A stretch of DNA of 64,000 bases from Aristolochia californica (lineage: Eukaryota > Streptophyta > Magnoliopsida > Piperales > Aristolochiaceae), in NCBI GenBank assembly GCA_029961685.1, contig JARWKL010000011.1, positions 5,148,501 to 5,212,500 of the forward strand, in the 5' to 3' direction. Positions within the stretch are counted from its first letter, which is position 1. Each line of letters starts with the position of its first letter. The notes under the pieces were generated by a model that was not told where the DNA came from, did no database searches, and was given only the letters and a program-made list of their open reading frames with translations. This document shows positions 1-10,730 of this stretch, piece after piece. The position numbers and the translations under genes are program-made.

Positions 1-1560
1 GAGTTACACTTGATCATATTGAAGCTTTAGACCTTGTGATACTTTAATTTTTTTAAGGCGAAGTATCTGAAATAAAGAATATTACAACTATAAATATTTT
101 TATTCAATTAACTTCTCATCGTAGTTGGAAAACTCAATTATTGTAAATGAAAATGGCAACCTAAAAATTCTAACTTGAAAATTTTGCATAGATAAATTAT
201 AAGAAAGTTTTTTACAACAAATAACAAAAATTAAAAGGTCCATTTTTTGGTGTACCATATTTTATTATTCTATAAAATAGGTCGTGAATCAACATTTTGT
301 TCTTAATTTCATAGTGACTATATAACTTATTTTTATAAATTTTACGCCTTTTAAAACAAAATTTTAATATATAAACAATTAGATGACAAATTTGCACATT
401 TATAGTTCGATTAGAGTAATTCTCATTAATAATTAGTCAATAATTATTAAATTTGTAAATTTATAATAAATTATTTAGATTAAGTAATTTTTTTATCAAA
501 TTGAACAAATGCTTGGTGCTTGAACTCAAATTTTGATTTATTACTAACCTATAAACTTTTTCTAAAGTTAAAAAAAAAAGTCATTTCCATTTTAAGCAAT
601 GAAAACATCCAATGACATTTCAAGAGCTACAAATTAATAATTTTAAGGATTTTTTAACCCTAAACCCTCACAATTAACCATATTAAGTTTCTTCCTTGTT
701 TAAATTATTTTTAGCTTAATAAATAATGACTCTTTTTAATTAACTTAATGTCTTATACAATTACTAATAATTTTAGGCATTTTTAAAACCCTAAACCTTC
801 ACAATTAATAACTTTAAAAGAATAGATAATTTATAACTGTTGATTTTTAGGGACTTCTCATAATCTTCTCATATAACTGTCACTGATGTAAATAGTTTAT
901 GATTTATGTCACTTATTTACTCTTACTAGGATGAAGGGTATTCTTGTAATATTATTACTTTTGATATCTATAAGTACATAGGGAGGGTTTGGACAAGTCC
1001 ATTACCCTAATCTTCCTCTTTTTTTCTCCAAATTCGTTACTCTTTCTCTTCTCCTCCTAAAACCTTCTCTCTACAAGTCTTCTTCTTCTTCTTACCCCTG
1101 AATCATCTTCTACTGTGATTATACATCAAAGAATCCTAAGTTTCAATAATTAAAAATAATTTAATAATTAGTAACTATTTTGACATCTGCATTCTTGATA
1201 TTAATTAGTAATAATTGTTATACTTCACAATTATTATTATTCTATCAGTACTTTGTAATTAATTATTCATTAATTTTTATTTCAATTAGTTATAGATATA
1301 TTGTAACTATTAGTTACTATTTTTACTATCAACTATTCTTATCGAAAATAATTATCAATAATTATTTCCCTAAATTAATGATTAATGTGAAACTAATAAT
1401 TTGTAACTATTTTTTATGATTGCCATACTTAATAATTTCTATTACACTATTACTACTTAATAATTATTAAGTTAATACTTCTATTAAGTTTTAAATAATA
1501 ATTATAGGTTTGTTCTAATAATTAAATTTTATACTAATACACATTTTATAATCACTAGAA
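1..1560. other. AT-rich intergenic DNA, no gene recognised
   Basis: No coding region is supported; the short open frames are low-complexity AT translations. An imperfect duplication is visible: the block around 648-690 (telo-box-like AACCCTAAACC followed by CACAATTAA) recurs around 785-812. The stretch 900-1130 (a TACATAGGGAGGG run followed by a pyrimidine-rich CTTCTTCTTCTTC tail) looks like the downstream half of a decayed LTR, but no PBS or partner was found. Nothing else is recognised. Confidence 0.5.
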
Positions 1561-1807
1561 CATCATTTATGATATGGCCTTTGAGCCTCTTTCTGTTTAA
1601 TACTATGCATTCAATTTTTATATCCTCTTGAGTATGACAAAATAGGGGAGAAGAAAATAAAAGAAACTTGGATCGAAAGACCTAGCACTCATAACATTAC
1701 GCTTAAAAGGATTAAAAACAAACTATGCAAACAAACTATGCTATATTTGCACATTTACTCAACTCCAACCCTTAGGGAAGTGTTATATTTATCAAAAAGG
1801 GGAAGAT
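1561..1807 (+). mobile_element. 3' internal end and PPT of a decayed copia element
   Basis: This stretch ends in a purine-rich tract (AAAAAGGGGAAGAT) directly in front of a TGTTGACC LTR start at 1808. That is the usual layout of the polypurine tract and 3' LTR in one large group of plant Ty1/copia elements. No reading frame survives. Assignment rests on the PPT-LTR junction only. Confidence 0.45.
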
Positions 1808-3112
1808 TGTTGACCATAAGTTGACACTCACATTGTTTTTTATGATAACAAAACTTAATTGAGCTAATAACTTACCGATCAAGTATTTTAGATACTTAAT
1901 CTTCAAGAGCATCTCAAGGTCTAAAACATCAAAGTCAAAATAAAGACCTCAAATACAAAATGAAGAACATCTATTTAAGAAACACCCACAAGGAAGAAGT
2001 CAACGTAAAGACTTAAGTTCAAACTTCACTAAATAAATATTTAAACTCGGTTATATTATGTAAGAGAGTTTTCTAACTCCTATTCTTTAAGTACTTGTGA
2101 AGATCGAAGCTTTAGGATACTAAATTGCATATAATTATCATATATATCATTTAGAAACATGTTAAAGCAATTAGAGAGAAATTCTTCTATTTTATAAAGA
2201 CATATAATTTTATCTGGCAATGGAATGATCGATCGATCATCTAGAATTGTGCAAGCTAAAAATATAAAGCATGATCGATCAACTATAATCAATCGATCGA
2301 TCATCTACGACATGGCTATTTCATGCTATAACTCATGATCGATAATTCAACAGAGATTGATCGGTCATAGTTGTCCTAGCAAGCTGAATTAACATGGAAT
2401 GATTGATCTCCCACCAGATTGATTGGTCAGACAAAACCTTGCTATTGGTCAAATGAAAATACATTGATCGATCAATCACTTACCAATGATCGATCAATCA
2501 ACGGTCCGATTTTTGCCAACGGGAAAATAACGACTAGTTTGAGTTGGGAAAACTATAAATACCCCCACCAAACTATGATTAAAGAGAGGCATGAACATTT
2601 ATGATCATATATTTCAAGCCACAAAACTTTATCTTGTAAAATCCCTTTCAAAAGTGCTTTATAGAGAAAGAGAGTGATTTTACCTTTGAAAAACCTTCAT
2701 CTTTTTCAATCATCAAAGGAGGAGGAAGTTTGAAATCTCTCAAGGAGAAGCATCTCTCAAAGTAAGGGTGTATATTTTTCTCTTTATTTTATGTTATTTG
2801 TTAAAGGTTCATCTTAAAAAGGCCTAGCTAAAGCTAGAATCTTGCAACAATCTCCTGGGGAGATTGGGTTGTATGAAAATTGTGTATTAAGCTACACGTG
2901 GCTAAAGTCAGCCAGAATCTCATTGTATTTTTCCAAGGGTTCTTGGGCGGTGACTACCACTAGGGGAACATCGAGAACAATTTTTTTTTCTCCATATGGT
3001 GTGTTCATGATCGTACTTAAATTGAATTGCTTAATTGCATGATATTTTGTTTTCTTGCACAAAATGATTTTAATTTGAATATCTCAATTCACCCCCTCTT
3101 GAGAAGCCACCT
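1808..3112 (+). repeat. Large copia LTR, plus orientation, GATCGATCA-rich
   Basis: Starts TGTTGACC with the ATGATAACAAAACTTAA segment typical of this copia LTR class, and ends in CAATTCACCCCCTCTTGAG...CCTAGACCA. It contains many GATCGATCA or near-variant motifs between 2225 and 2500. The same LTR occurs in inverse orientation at 4434-10730: shared blocks include the CTTGGGCGGTGA segment near 2942, which matches the reverse complement around 4595, and the CCCCCTCTTGAGAA-type end. The exact 3' boundary is eroded. The sequence upstream looks like a PPT and the sequence downstream is gag, so this LTR may be shared by two fused elements. Confidence 0.65.
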
Positions 3113-3835
3113 AGACCAATAGAAATTTAGTGAATTAACTAGGGAAGACAATGACCAACTCAAAAAGAACCCTGAGGCCATAAACCTCTTGGTATGTGTC
3201 TTTGGACCAAACAAGTTCAATAGGGTCTCTACATGTAAGACTACTGAAGAAATTTGAGAAAAACTTGAGGTCACACATGAAGGATGCACTAGAGTTAAAG
3301 ACTCTAGAATTAGTTTATTGAGAGTCCAATATGATGAATTTAAAATGAAACCGGGTGAATCAATTGTTAAGATGAACTCAAGGTTCACTCATATAATAAA
3401 TGAGTTGAATATCTTAGGAGGAGATTTCCTTACATAGGCAAAATGACAAGCTTCTCAAGACACTTTCAAGGTCATGGGGCATGAGTAAGACAATCATTCG
3501 TGAGAATGCTAACTCTAGAACTATAAGCTTGGAAGAGCTACTACGAATCCTTCTCACATATGAGATGGAACCAAAAGATGTAGAGAAAGAGCAACTTAAG
3601 AAGAAGAACATTTCTCTTAGGGACAAATATATGTGTTGAAAGTAACTCTAGTGATGAGAGCTCAGATGAAGTGAGTTTCATCATTAGACATCTTCAAAGA
3701 CTCTATAGGAAGAAGAAAAACTTCAAAAAATTCCAATTTAGAACTCAAAATGATAAATCTCAAAAGAAAATTGATGTTAAACGAGTGTGGTAAACTAGGA
3801 CATAGAAGGAACAAAATGTCCTAAATTCGAAGAAA
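3113..3835 (+). pseudogene. Degenerate copia gag (UBN2-type) with CCHC remnant
   Basis: Conceptual translation on the plus strand, with stops and frameshifts, reads as a copia capsid. The order is a KTTEEIWEKLEVTHEG-like segment, then LLRVQYDEFKMKPGES, SRFTHIINELNILGG, SLEELLRILLTYEME and a KCGKLGHRRNKCP-like zinc knuckle near 3785-3825. This matches the gag_pre/UBN2 architecture of Ty1/copia GAG, the structural protein of the virus-like particle. Several in-frame stops (near 3437 and 3640) make it non-functional. It follows directly on the 1808-3112 LTR without a recognisable PBS, so the leader is deleted. No protease or integrase follows, so the element is truncated here. Confidence 0.7.
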
Positions 3836-4155
3836 GAGACAACTAGAGAGAGATGGAGAGAGAACTTGGAGAAAAGAGAAAGGCTAGGGACAAATTTGAG
3901 AGAAGAGGGGAGACTTGAATAATCCACCCCTTGCCTTGAGCCTCTATTTCTAGTTTATGAAGGAAGGTTATAATGACTACAATGCCCTTAGGGCTATAAG
4001 CTCTTAAAAGGAAAAGACATAAGTAGACATACATCATCTTCTTTAATTACACCTTTGTGTCATCCATATGAGAAGATCATTAAATTACATTGTGTCACCT
4101 CCTTGATGCGGGTAAGGTGTTTACCTTAATGTCATTTGAGGTGTCTTCCAACACT
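3836..4155 (-). repeat. Copia LTR fragment, minus orientation
   Basis: Read on the minus strand it starts TGTTGGAAGACACC just after an RNase H tail and a purine-rich GAGGGAGAG tract. It continues through ACTTATGTCTTTTCCTTTTA and CCCTAAGGGCATTGTAGTC and ends in pyrimidine-rich DNA. The same LTR family occurs in plus orientation at about 25040-25327 (ACTTATGTCTTTTCTTATG, CCCTAAGGGCATTATAGAC). It is the 3' LTR of the pol remnant at 4150-4430. Confidence 0.55.
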
Positions 4156-4432
4156 CTCCCTCAAGTTGGTGGAGAGAGAACATCATAGATATCCAACTTG
4201 CCACATATAGTGGTTAAGATTTTGAATGTGACTGGTTTTCCTAGAATGTCTACCACTTATCCTTGTAATGAAACATGACTAAGAGATACGATACCAAGTT
4301 GAAATTTCTCCCGTATAAAGTGTCAGTCTATTTCAATATGTTTTACCCTCTCATGGAAGACAAGATTTGAAGTGATATGAATGGGCGCCTGGTTGTCACA
4401 ATATACCCACTATAGAGCTACTCTGATACTAA
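4150..4432 (-). pseudogene. Copia RNase H C-terminal remnant
   Basis: Minus-strand translation gives the end of a copia polyprotein: a YCDNQAPIHITSNLVFHER-like segment, VKHIEID, FIREKFQLGIVSLSHV and the C-terminal KLDIYDV tail before the PPT. The D-N-Q-A motif and HIE-D motif are typical of copia RNase H. The remnant abuts, through a PBS-like TTAGTATCAGAG (reverse strand, about 4421-4432), the LTR at 4434. This is a chimeric or deleted junction in which the PBS is followed directly by the pol C-terminus. Confidence 0.6.
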
Positions 4433-5220
4433 TTGTTGGCCTAGGTGGATTCTCAAGAGGGGGGTTATTTGAGATATTGCAAGTTAAAAATTTAGTGCTA
4501 AAAAGAAAAATTAAAGCATGAATTTAATAAACATGCACACACCACAAGATTTGAACACATGGAATTTTTGTTTCCGTTGTTCTCCTATTGGTTTTCACCG
4601 CCCAAGATCTCTTGTTCGAAATTTCTCACTAATAAGCTCTATTAGTTGGAAAATACACAAAAGAGATTTCGGCTCTCTTTTAAGCCATGTGTATGCTCAA
4701 ATACACATTTTAAAAATCTCCCTAGAGATTGAATGGTTAGATTTTAGCTCTAGCATGCTCTCAAACCTAGATTTCAAGTTCTAGATCAACCTAAAGAATA
4801 AAGAATGACAATACAAAAGAAAGGAAAACTTACACTCCTCGATATATTGGAGAGACAACTTTCTCCTCAAGATATCCAAGCCTCAAACCTTTGATGCACA
4901 AGAGAGATGGTTTATGGACCTTGAAGTAATATGATGGAAGGAGAAATTTTGAGAGCGATGGGAATTTTGCAAGATTCTACCTCTTTTTCTCTCAAAAGTG
5001 GATTTGTAAAGAATTTCAAGTGGAAATGGACAAATAAAGACTCAATGAATACTCAAAGGCATGCTTTGTGGAGTACTTATAACTTTCCAAACCAAACTAG
5101 TCGTTTACATAAAGTTGACACACACATTGATCAATCAATGAAAAGGTATGATCGATCAATCGAGTGTAACAATTATATTTTATGAGGCCTTAGGCTTATT
5201 GATCGATCAATACAATTTCA

Positions 5221-5643
5221 TGTTATGATATCTTAAAATATATATTAGATGTAATTTATATTCATAATTGTTGTATAATTTGGGTTATGTACATAGGATT
5301 ATTAGATTAGGCTTAATGGGATAGGTGGCATTGTATTGGGCCCATGGACCATTTTGTAACAGTAAAACCTAAGCTTAAATACATAATGAAAGGGGGAAAA
5401 CGGTAACAGGAGGAATTATTTTCGTCTCTTGTCTTCCTTGTCTTCACTGAGAAACCAGAGAACTCAACGCTCTCGTCTGGACTGTTCCGTCAGTCCCGTG
5501 AGGTAGTGGTGTTTATGTACACCGTTGTAGGAGTTGTGAGCTCCCTGTTAGGCTATGCCGTCAGCCTTTGTCAGATGCATTTCGTCTCCGTGAAGACCAA
5601 AGTTCTGTGAGTCTTAGTTTGTTGTCGAAAACCTACATTGACA
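5221..5643 (+). repeat. 5' LTR of the 5.2-7.7 kb copia element
   Basis: 423 bp, begins TGTTATGATATC and ends CCTACATTGACA, followed immediately by the primer binding site. Direct repeat of 7256-7679. Confidence 0.93.
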
Positions 5644-5655
5644 TGGTATCAGAGC
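5644..5655 (+). other. Primer binding site (tRNA-iMet)
   Basis: TGGTATCAGAGC directly after the 5' LTR; the standard initiator-methionine tRNA primer site of plant copia elements. Confidence 0.9.
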
Positions 5656-5806
5656 TGGGCACCACGTTCCGCATTCGAATCCCAACGAAAGCAGTAGGGA
5701 ACGGGAACGGGAACAATGGGTGTCAGAGCTAGGTGGTTCCTGTCCACCTGGGTTAGGTTCCGTCCACCCCTGGTCCACTGATGGGTTAGGTATTTGGTTT
5801 TCCACA

Positions 5807-5851
5807 CTTAACAGACCGGTCTTTTGGGTAGTATTGGCTAGGTGTTTGACA
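5807..5851 (+). repeat. TRIM LTR remnant inside the copia interior
   Basis: CTTAACAGACCGGTCTTTTG...GCTAGGTGTTTGACA matches the second half of the 83-bp TRIM LTR found at 24613 and 28963, and is followed by TGGTATTAGA, a decayed PBS. It lies at the junction where the copia gag region has been lost, so the deletion involved a TRIM insertion or a template switch. Confidence 0.7.
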
Positions 5852-5867
5852 TGGTATTAGATGGATT

Positions 5868-7240
5868 ATTGGATCGGTACAAAGCTCGCCTTGTGGCCCT
5901 GGGGAACAGGTAGGAATATGGGATTGATTATGAGGAAACATTTGTGCCAATTGCCAAGATGACCACAGTCCGTACTATCTTAGCCATTGCAGCATCTCAA
6001 TCCTGGCCATTGCATCAGATGGATGTGAAGAATGCCTTTCTCCACGATTATCTGTAGGAAGATGTCTACATAAAGTTTCCCTCGGGTATCTCTACCTCCT
6101 TTCCTGATCATGTCTACAAGCTACGTCGTCCTTTGTATGGGCTTAAGCAAGTCCCTCGGGCTTGGTTTGAGAAGTTTCGCGACATACTTATTCTCCACAA
6201 GTTTACATAGAGTCAGTATGATTCATCTCTCTTCTATCATAAGTCTACCGCGGGCATGGTCATTCTCTTGGTTTATGTGGATGACATCATCATTACTGGC
6301 ACTAACTTTGGACTGATTACCAAGCTTCAGAAGGTGTTGCATGCCACTTTTCATGTGAAGGATCTTGGACAAGCCACGTACTTCTTAGGGCTGGAGGTAC
6401 ATCACACACCCAAAGGTACTTTCTTAAACCAGCATAAGTATATTCAAGATCTTAGTACTCTTGCTGGGCTGGAGGACACATCTTCGGTGACTACCCCTAT
6501 GGAGGTCAATGACAAATATAGGGAAGATGAAGGGACTCTCCTTGATGATCCGACTATCTATCGACAACTGGTTGGGAGTCTCATATACTTGACTACTACT
6601 CGCCTGGGCATCTCCTATGTTGTTCATCAGGTCAGTCAGTTTATGTCATCTCCTCGGCACCTACATCTTGCGGTAGTTCGGCGCATCATCCTCTATCTAC
6701 GTGGTTCCCCTGCTCGTGGATTATTCTTTCCTACCGGCTTCGCTCTACGTCTGGTTGCCTACTGTGATGCTGATTGGGCAGGGTGCCTCGATACCTGTCG
6801 CTCTACTACAGGCTGGTGTATTTTTTTAGGGGATACACTGATTTCTTGGAAATGTAACAAACAAGACTGGGTTTTCAAGTCATCTATCGAGGCCGAGTAT
6901 CACGCTATGTCTACTGCGTTTTCTGAAGTTATTTGGCTCCGTGGTCTTCTTGTTGAGCTCCAGTTTCCTCAGCCCTCATCTACACCGCTTCATGCTGATA
7001 ATACAAGTGTTATCCAGATTGCGGTCAATCCGGTTTTCTATGAGCGCACCAAGCATATTGAGGTTGATTGTCACTCTATCCGTGACACTTTGGAGCGCCG
7101 GGTAATATCTCTTCCATGTATTTCTTCAGATCTTTAAGTGGCTGATGTCTTCACCAAAGCATTGTCTCAATCCTGACATAATTTTTTGGTTGGCAAATTG
7201 TTGTTGGTTGGCAAATTGTTGTTGGTTGACTCACCAACAT
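5868..7240 (+). pseudogene. Copia pol remnant: reverse transcriptase and RNase H
   Basis: Translation gives the copia RT in order: [44 protein letters not shown], the catalytic LLVYVDDIIITG (near 6265-6300), DLGQATYFLGLEV, TPMEVN, YRQLVGSLIYL, then RNase H with YCDADWAG, SSIEAEYHAMS, LHADNTSVIQI and RTKHIEVDCHSIRD. The YVDD catalytic site is intact. In-frame stops near 5912, 6056 and 6208 and one near 7135 inactivate it; a continuous frame remains only from 6256 to 7137. No integrase precedes it. Confidence 0.9.
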
Positions 7241-7255
7241 CAATTTGAGGAGGGA

Positions 7256-7679
7256 TGTTACGATATCTTAAAATATATATTAGATGTAATTTATGTTCAT
7301 AATTATTGTATAATTTGGGTTATGTACATAGGGTTATTAGATTAGGCTTAATGGGATGGGTGACATTGTATTGGCCCCATGAGCCATTTTGTAAAAGTAA
7401 AACATAAGCTTAAATACATAATGAAAGGGGGGAAAGCGGTAACGGAAGGAATTCTTTTCGTCTCTCGTCTACCTTGTCTTCGTCGAGAAACCAGAGAGCT
7501 CAACACTCTCGTCTAGACTGTTCCGTCAGTCCCTTGAGGTAGTCGTGGTTCCGTCCACCGTTGTAGGAGCTGTGAGCTCCCTGTTAGGCTGTGCCATCAG
7601 CCTCTATCCGACGCATTTCGTCTCTGTGAATACGCGAGTTCTATGAGTCTTAGTTCGTTGTTGGAAACCTACATTGACA
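7256..7679 (+). repeat. 3' LTR of the 5.2-7.7 kb copia element
   Basis: 424 bp, begins TGTTACGATATC after the purine-rich tract and ends CCTACATTGACA. Followed by the TSD copy TTTCA. Confidence 0.93.
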
Positions 7680-8320
7680 TTTCAAGCCTTCAGAAAAATT
7701 AAGTTGATCAACCAATCCAACTTGATTGATCAATCATGCATTGAAGCTCTGGTTGTGCAAAACTATCATCAATCAATATAATGGATATGATCGATAATGT
7801 TTTATGTCCCTTGTTGGTATAGTTGTGTCTAATCAATCAATATTATAGGTATGATCGATCATGCCTTACATTTTTCCAATGCCTAGACAAGTATGATCAA
7901 TTAATCTAGTGGGGATGATTGATCATATTTTATAACTCATTTTGGAACAGTTTTGGCTAATCGATCAATCTACTTGGTTTATCAATCATGCTTTCTATTG
8001 CTTGCCAATTTGCTTAGGGTATGATCAATCATGTTTTCTACTGCTTGCTAGTTTGCATAGGGTATGATCAATCATTACTGGATAATGATCGAACATGCCA
8101 ATTGCTAGTTTTCTGAACTAGACTTCTAAGTATGATAAAAATGATCCCAAAGTTTCCTAACAAATTGAAAACGTGTATATGCATCGGCTAAACACGATTT
8201 GAAAGAAATATGCCCTAAAATTCCAAATACTCTAGTGTACCTCAAAATTGGAGTTTTGGAGTGGTCCTCTTACATGACTATGTGAATGATCAACGCAATT
8301 TCAAGCCTTCAAAAAACATT

Positions 8321-9940
8321 AAGGGGGGGTTAATCCACAATGAACTTGAATTGAAGATTTTAATTCATCTTAAATGAATTGATTCAACTTCAACTCATCC
8401 TTGGGTATTAGTATAGACGAGTTCAAGTGCACTGGAAAACGAATTTCAGTGTTAGTCCCGCAAAATAAAAACTATGATATAAACAAGAGAATGAATAATT
8501 TTTTGTAATATACTTAAAAAGAACATAAGACGAAACAGATAGTTAACCAAAATAAGCATGGTTACTAAACTTATAAATGATTTAATGTGTATTAAATATA
8601 TTAATAAACTAATTAATAAAATATTACATTATATTACTTAATGATTAAAATTTATTATAAATTAATATAATAATTATATGTGATAAGAATAAATTATAAA
8701 AAAAATTAAATAAAAGTAAAAAATAACATAAGAGAATATAATAAAAAAATAAATTATTTTTTTAATAACATAAGATATATTTTAACATTAAAAACCACTA
8801 ATTTAATATAGTAATAAAAAATTAATATAATAAATATATATATTATTTTATCAACAACATAATATATATTTTTACTTATTATTAATTAATAATATATTAT
8901 CACAAAATTTAAAACCATTGGTTTAATTAATTATAGCAATGGGATAATTATACCAAAATAATTTATCAAATATTTATTTTAATAGTAATGTAATTATGAC
9001 TATTAAATCACTAATTTAATACAATAATTATAAAATGAATATATTGAATAAATAAAAATAATTATTTTACAAAAAAATATGGATTATTTTTTAATAACAT
9101 AAGATATATTTTAACATTAAAAACCATTAATTTAATACAGTAATAAAAAAATAATATAATAAATATATATATATATATATATTATTTTATCAATAAAATT
9201 ATATATATATATATATATTATTTTATCAATAAAATTATATATATTTTTATGTATTATTAATTAATAATATATTATCACAAAATTTAAAACCATTGGTTTA
9301 ATTAATTATAGCAATGGGATAATTAAACCAAAATAATTTATCAAATATTTATTTTAATTATGACTATTAAATCACTAATTTAATACAGTAATTATAAAAT
9401 AAATATATTGAATAAATAAAAATAATTAAACCACTTCGTCTTCCTCACTGCGCGCGTCGTCTTCCTCTGCGTTGGCGGGAGACTACGACAGGCTAGCGGG
9501 CAACGACGACGGAGGCGGCGCTCTGACGGTACACCGAGAGGGAGAAGAGAGGTTGAGAGGTCAGGAGGCCGAGAGGCTCTGCGACAGAGGTTCGGCCTCC
9601 CGTGCTCTGCGACGGAGGTTGAGAGGGAGAAGAAAGGGAGGCCGAGAGCGAGAAGATAGAGGGAAAGGGAGAGGAAGGCCGAGGGAGAGGGAGAGCAAAA
9701 GGGAAATGAGGGATTTTTTTTCGTTTGGGGTAGGGGGGAGGGAAAACACGGGACGTGCAATTCATTATGATGATTCGTAAAATAGGTCTGAATCTGATTT
9801 TCCTCGTTTTTGCCTTATTGAATTACCTATCGTGATTCAAATGAAGTGGAAATCATTCCACACTAACAACCTAATCTAATGAACTAAGTAATACAAAAGT
9901 AATTCAAGTACAACTTATTTTTGGACTAACCCCCCCCAAG
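8321..9940. mobile_element. Non-autonomous TIR transposon, copy 1
   Basis: Element about 8324-9937. Inverted ends GGGGGGTTAATCCA and (reverse) GGGGGGGTTAGTCCA; flanked by AAG on both sides (8321-8323 and 9938-9940), a 3-bp duplication supported by the uninterrupted tandem copy of the host LTR. There is no transposase. The interior has an AT-rich part (8450-9420) with a 329-bp tandem repeat, then a GC-rich block 9425-9700 containing CTCTGCGACAGAGG. A related copy is at 37274-38726. The G-run ends and 3-bp duplication suggest the PIF/Harbinger group, but the TSD is not the usual TWA, so the superfamily is uncertain. Confidence 0.75.
8761..9424. repeat. 329-bp AT-rich tandem repeat inside the TIR element
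   Basis: TTTAATAACATAAGATAT... at 8761 recurs at 9090 with the following CACAAAATTTAAAACCATTG block. The second unit contains a (TA)n expansion at about 9163-9240. Copy 2 of the element at 37.6-38.0 kb carries a related AT-rich block. Confidence 0.75.
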
Positions 9941-10730
9941 TTAATCGATCAGTCCAACCCAATTGATAGATCATACATTGAAGTTATGGCTATGCAAAAC
10001 TAAGTATGATCGATCAATATAGTGGATATGATCGACCTTGCTTTATGTTCCTTGCGGGCATCATTCTGTTTGATCAATCAAATAATGTAGGTATGATCGA
10101 TCAAGCCTTATATTTTTCAATGCCTTGATAGGTATAATCGAGGCAATGAATGATCATGCTTTATAACTTATTTTTGGCATAGTTTTGTTTGATTGATCAA
10201 TCCAATTAATTGATCTTTCATGATTTATATTACTTGCCAGTTGGTATAGGGTATGATAGATCATTACCAAATAATAATTGATTATACCAATTGCTTGTTT
10301 TTTTTAACTAGGCTTCCAAGCATGATAAAATGAATCCTAAAGGTTTCTAATATGTTGAAAATGTTTATATGCATCGGTTAAACATGATTTGAAAAAAATA
10401 TCCCTAAAGCTCCAAATACTTTTGTATACCTCAAAATTAGAGTTTTGGTGTTGTCCTCTTATATGACTAGAGTTCTTGACATTTTTTTATACATCTTAGA
10501 CTCTAATATTCAAATCTTCATTTATTTGCTTACGGGTGTTTCTTTAAGATGACTTGAGACACATTTGAGTTTGAGGTCTTGAGATGTGTTTGTCGTTTCA
10601 TTTGCAAAGACCTTGAAAATTGTCACTTGAAGGAAAAAAGGAAAAAATCTGGAATGTTAAATTTATAAATATTATCACTATTAAGTTTTGTTACCATTAA
10701 AATATGAATGCATCAACTCGAGGTCAACAG

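Larger units (their letters stand above)
5216..7684 (+). mobile_element. Internally deleted Ty1/copia element with both LTRs and TSD
   Basis: The element runs 5221-7679 and is flanked by the 5-bp target-site duplication TTTCA (5216-5220 and 7680-7684). LTRs are 5221-5643 and 7256-7679, TG...CA, about 90% alike by eye. A PBS complementary to initiator tRNA-Met (TGGTATCAGAGC, 5644-5655) and a PPT (TTTGAGGAGGGA ending at 7255) flank a 1.6 kb interior. That is far shorter than a full copia interior: gag, protease and integrase are missing and only the RT-RNase H part of pol remains. It sits inside the older minus-strand LTR. The interrupted host sequence (AATTTCA|AGCC) is confirmed by an uninterrupted tandem copy at 8297. 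Confidence 0.92.
7680..10490. repeat. Tandem duplication of about 0.6 kb within the GATC-rich LTR
   Basis: The block AATTTCAAGCCTTC...TTAAG...GATCGATCA... starting at 7680 (its first bases lie before the nested element, 5214-5220) is repeated from 8297. The second copy is cut after about 25 bp by the TIR element and resumes at 9938, running to about 10490. Shared landmarks include ATGCATCGG(C/T)TAAACA at about 8180 and 10370, and the GTGGTCCTCTTA / TTGTCCTCTTA end. The duplication is older than the TIR insertion. Confidence 0.8.
4434..10730 (-). repeat. Large GATCGATCA-rich copia LTR, minus orientation, interrupted
   Basis: On the minus strand it begins TGTTGACCTCG (10730 downward), has the GGTAACAAAACTTAA segment, and ends CCCCCCTCTTGAG...GGCCAACA at 4434 followed by a PBS-like sequence. 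It is homologous to the plus LTR at 1808-3112. It is interrupted by a complete small copia element (5221-7679) and a TIR transposon (8324-9937), and carries a tandem duplication of about 0.6 kb. Many GATCGATCA sites have decayed to GATCAATCA or GATTGATCA, the change expected from CpG deamination. Confidence 0.6.

Noticed and set aside
648..800. AACCCTAAACC as an interstitial telomere repeat
   Set aside because: Only one to two units each, within an AT-rich duplicated segment; no array.
1180..1419. 79-codon AT-rich frame
   Set aside because: Tyr/Ile/Asn translation of AT repeats, no start context or homology.
9472..9780. Open frames in the GC-rich part of TIR copy 1
   Set aside because: Arg/Gly/Glu-rich low complexity on both strands, not conserved in frame with copy 2 (38093-38692). 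They are by-products of the GC-rich repeat.
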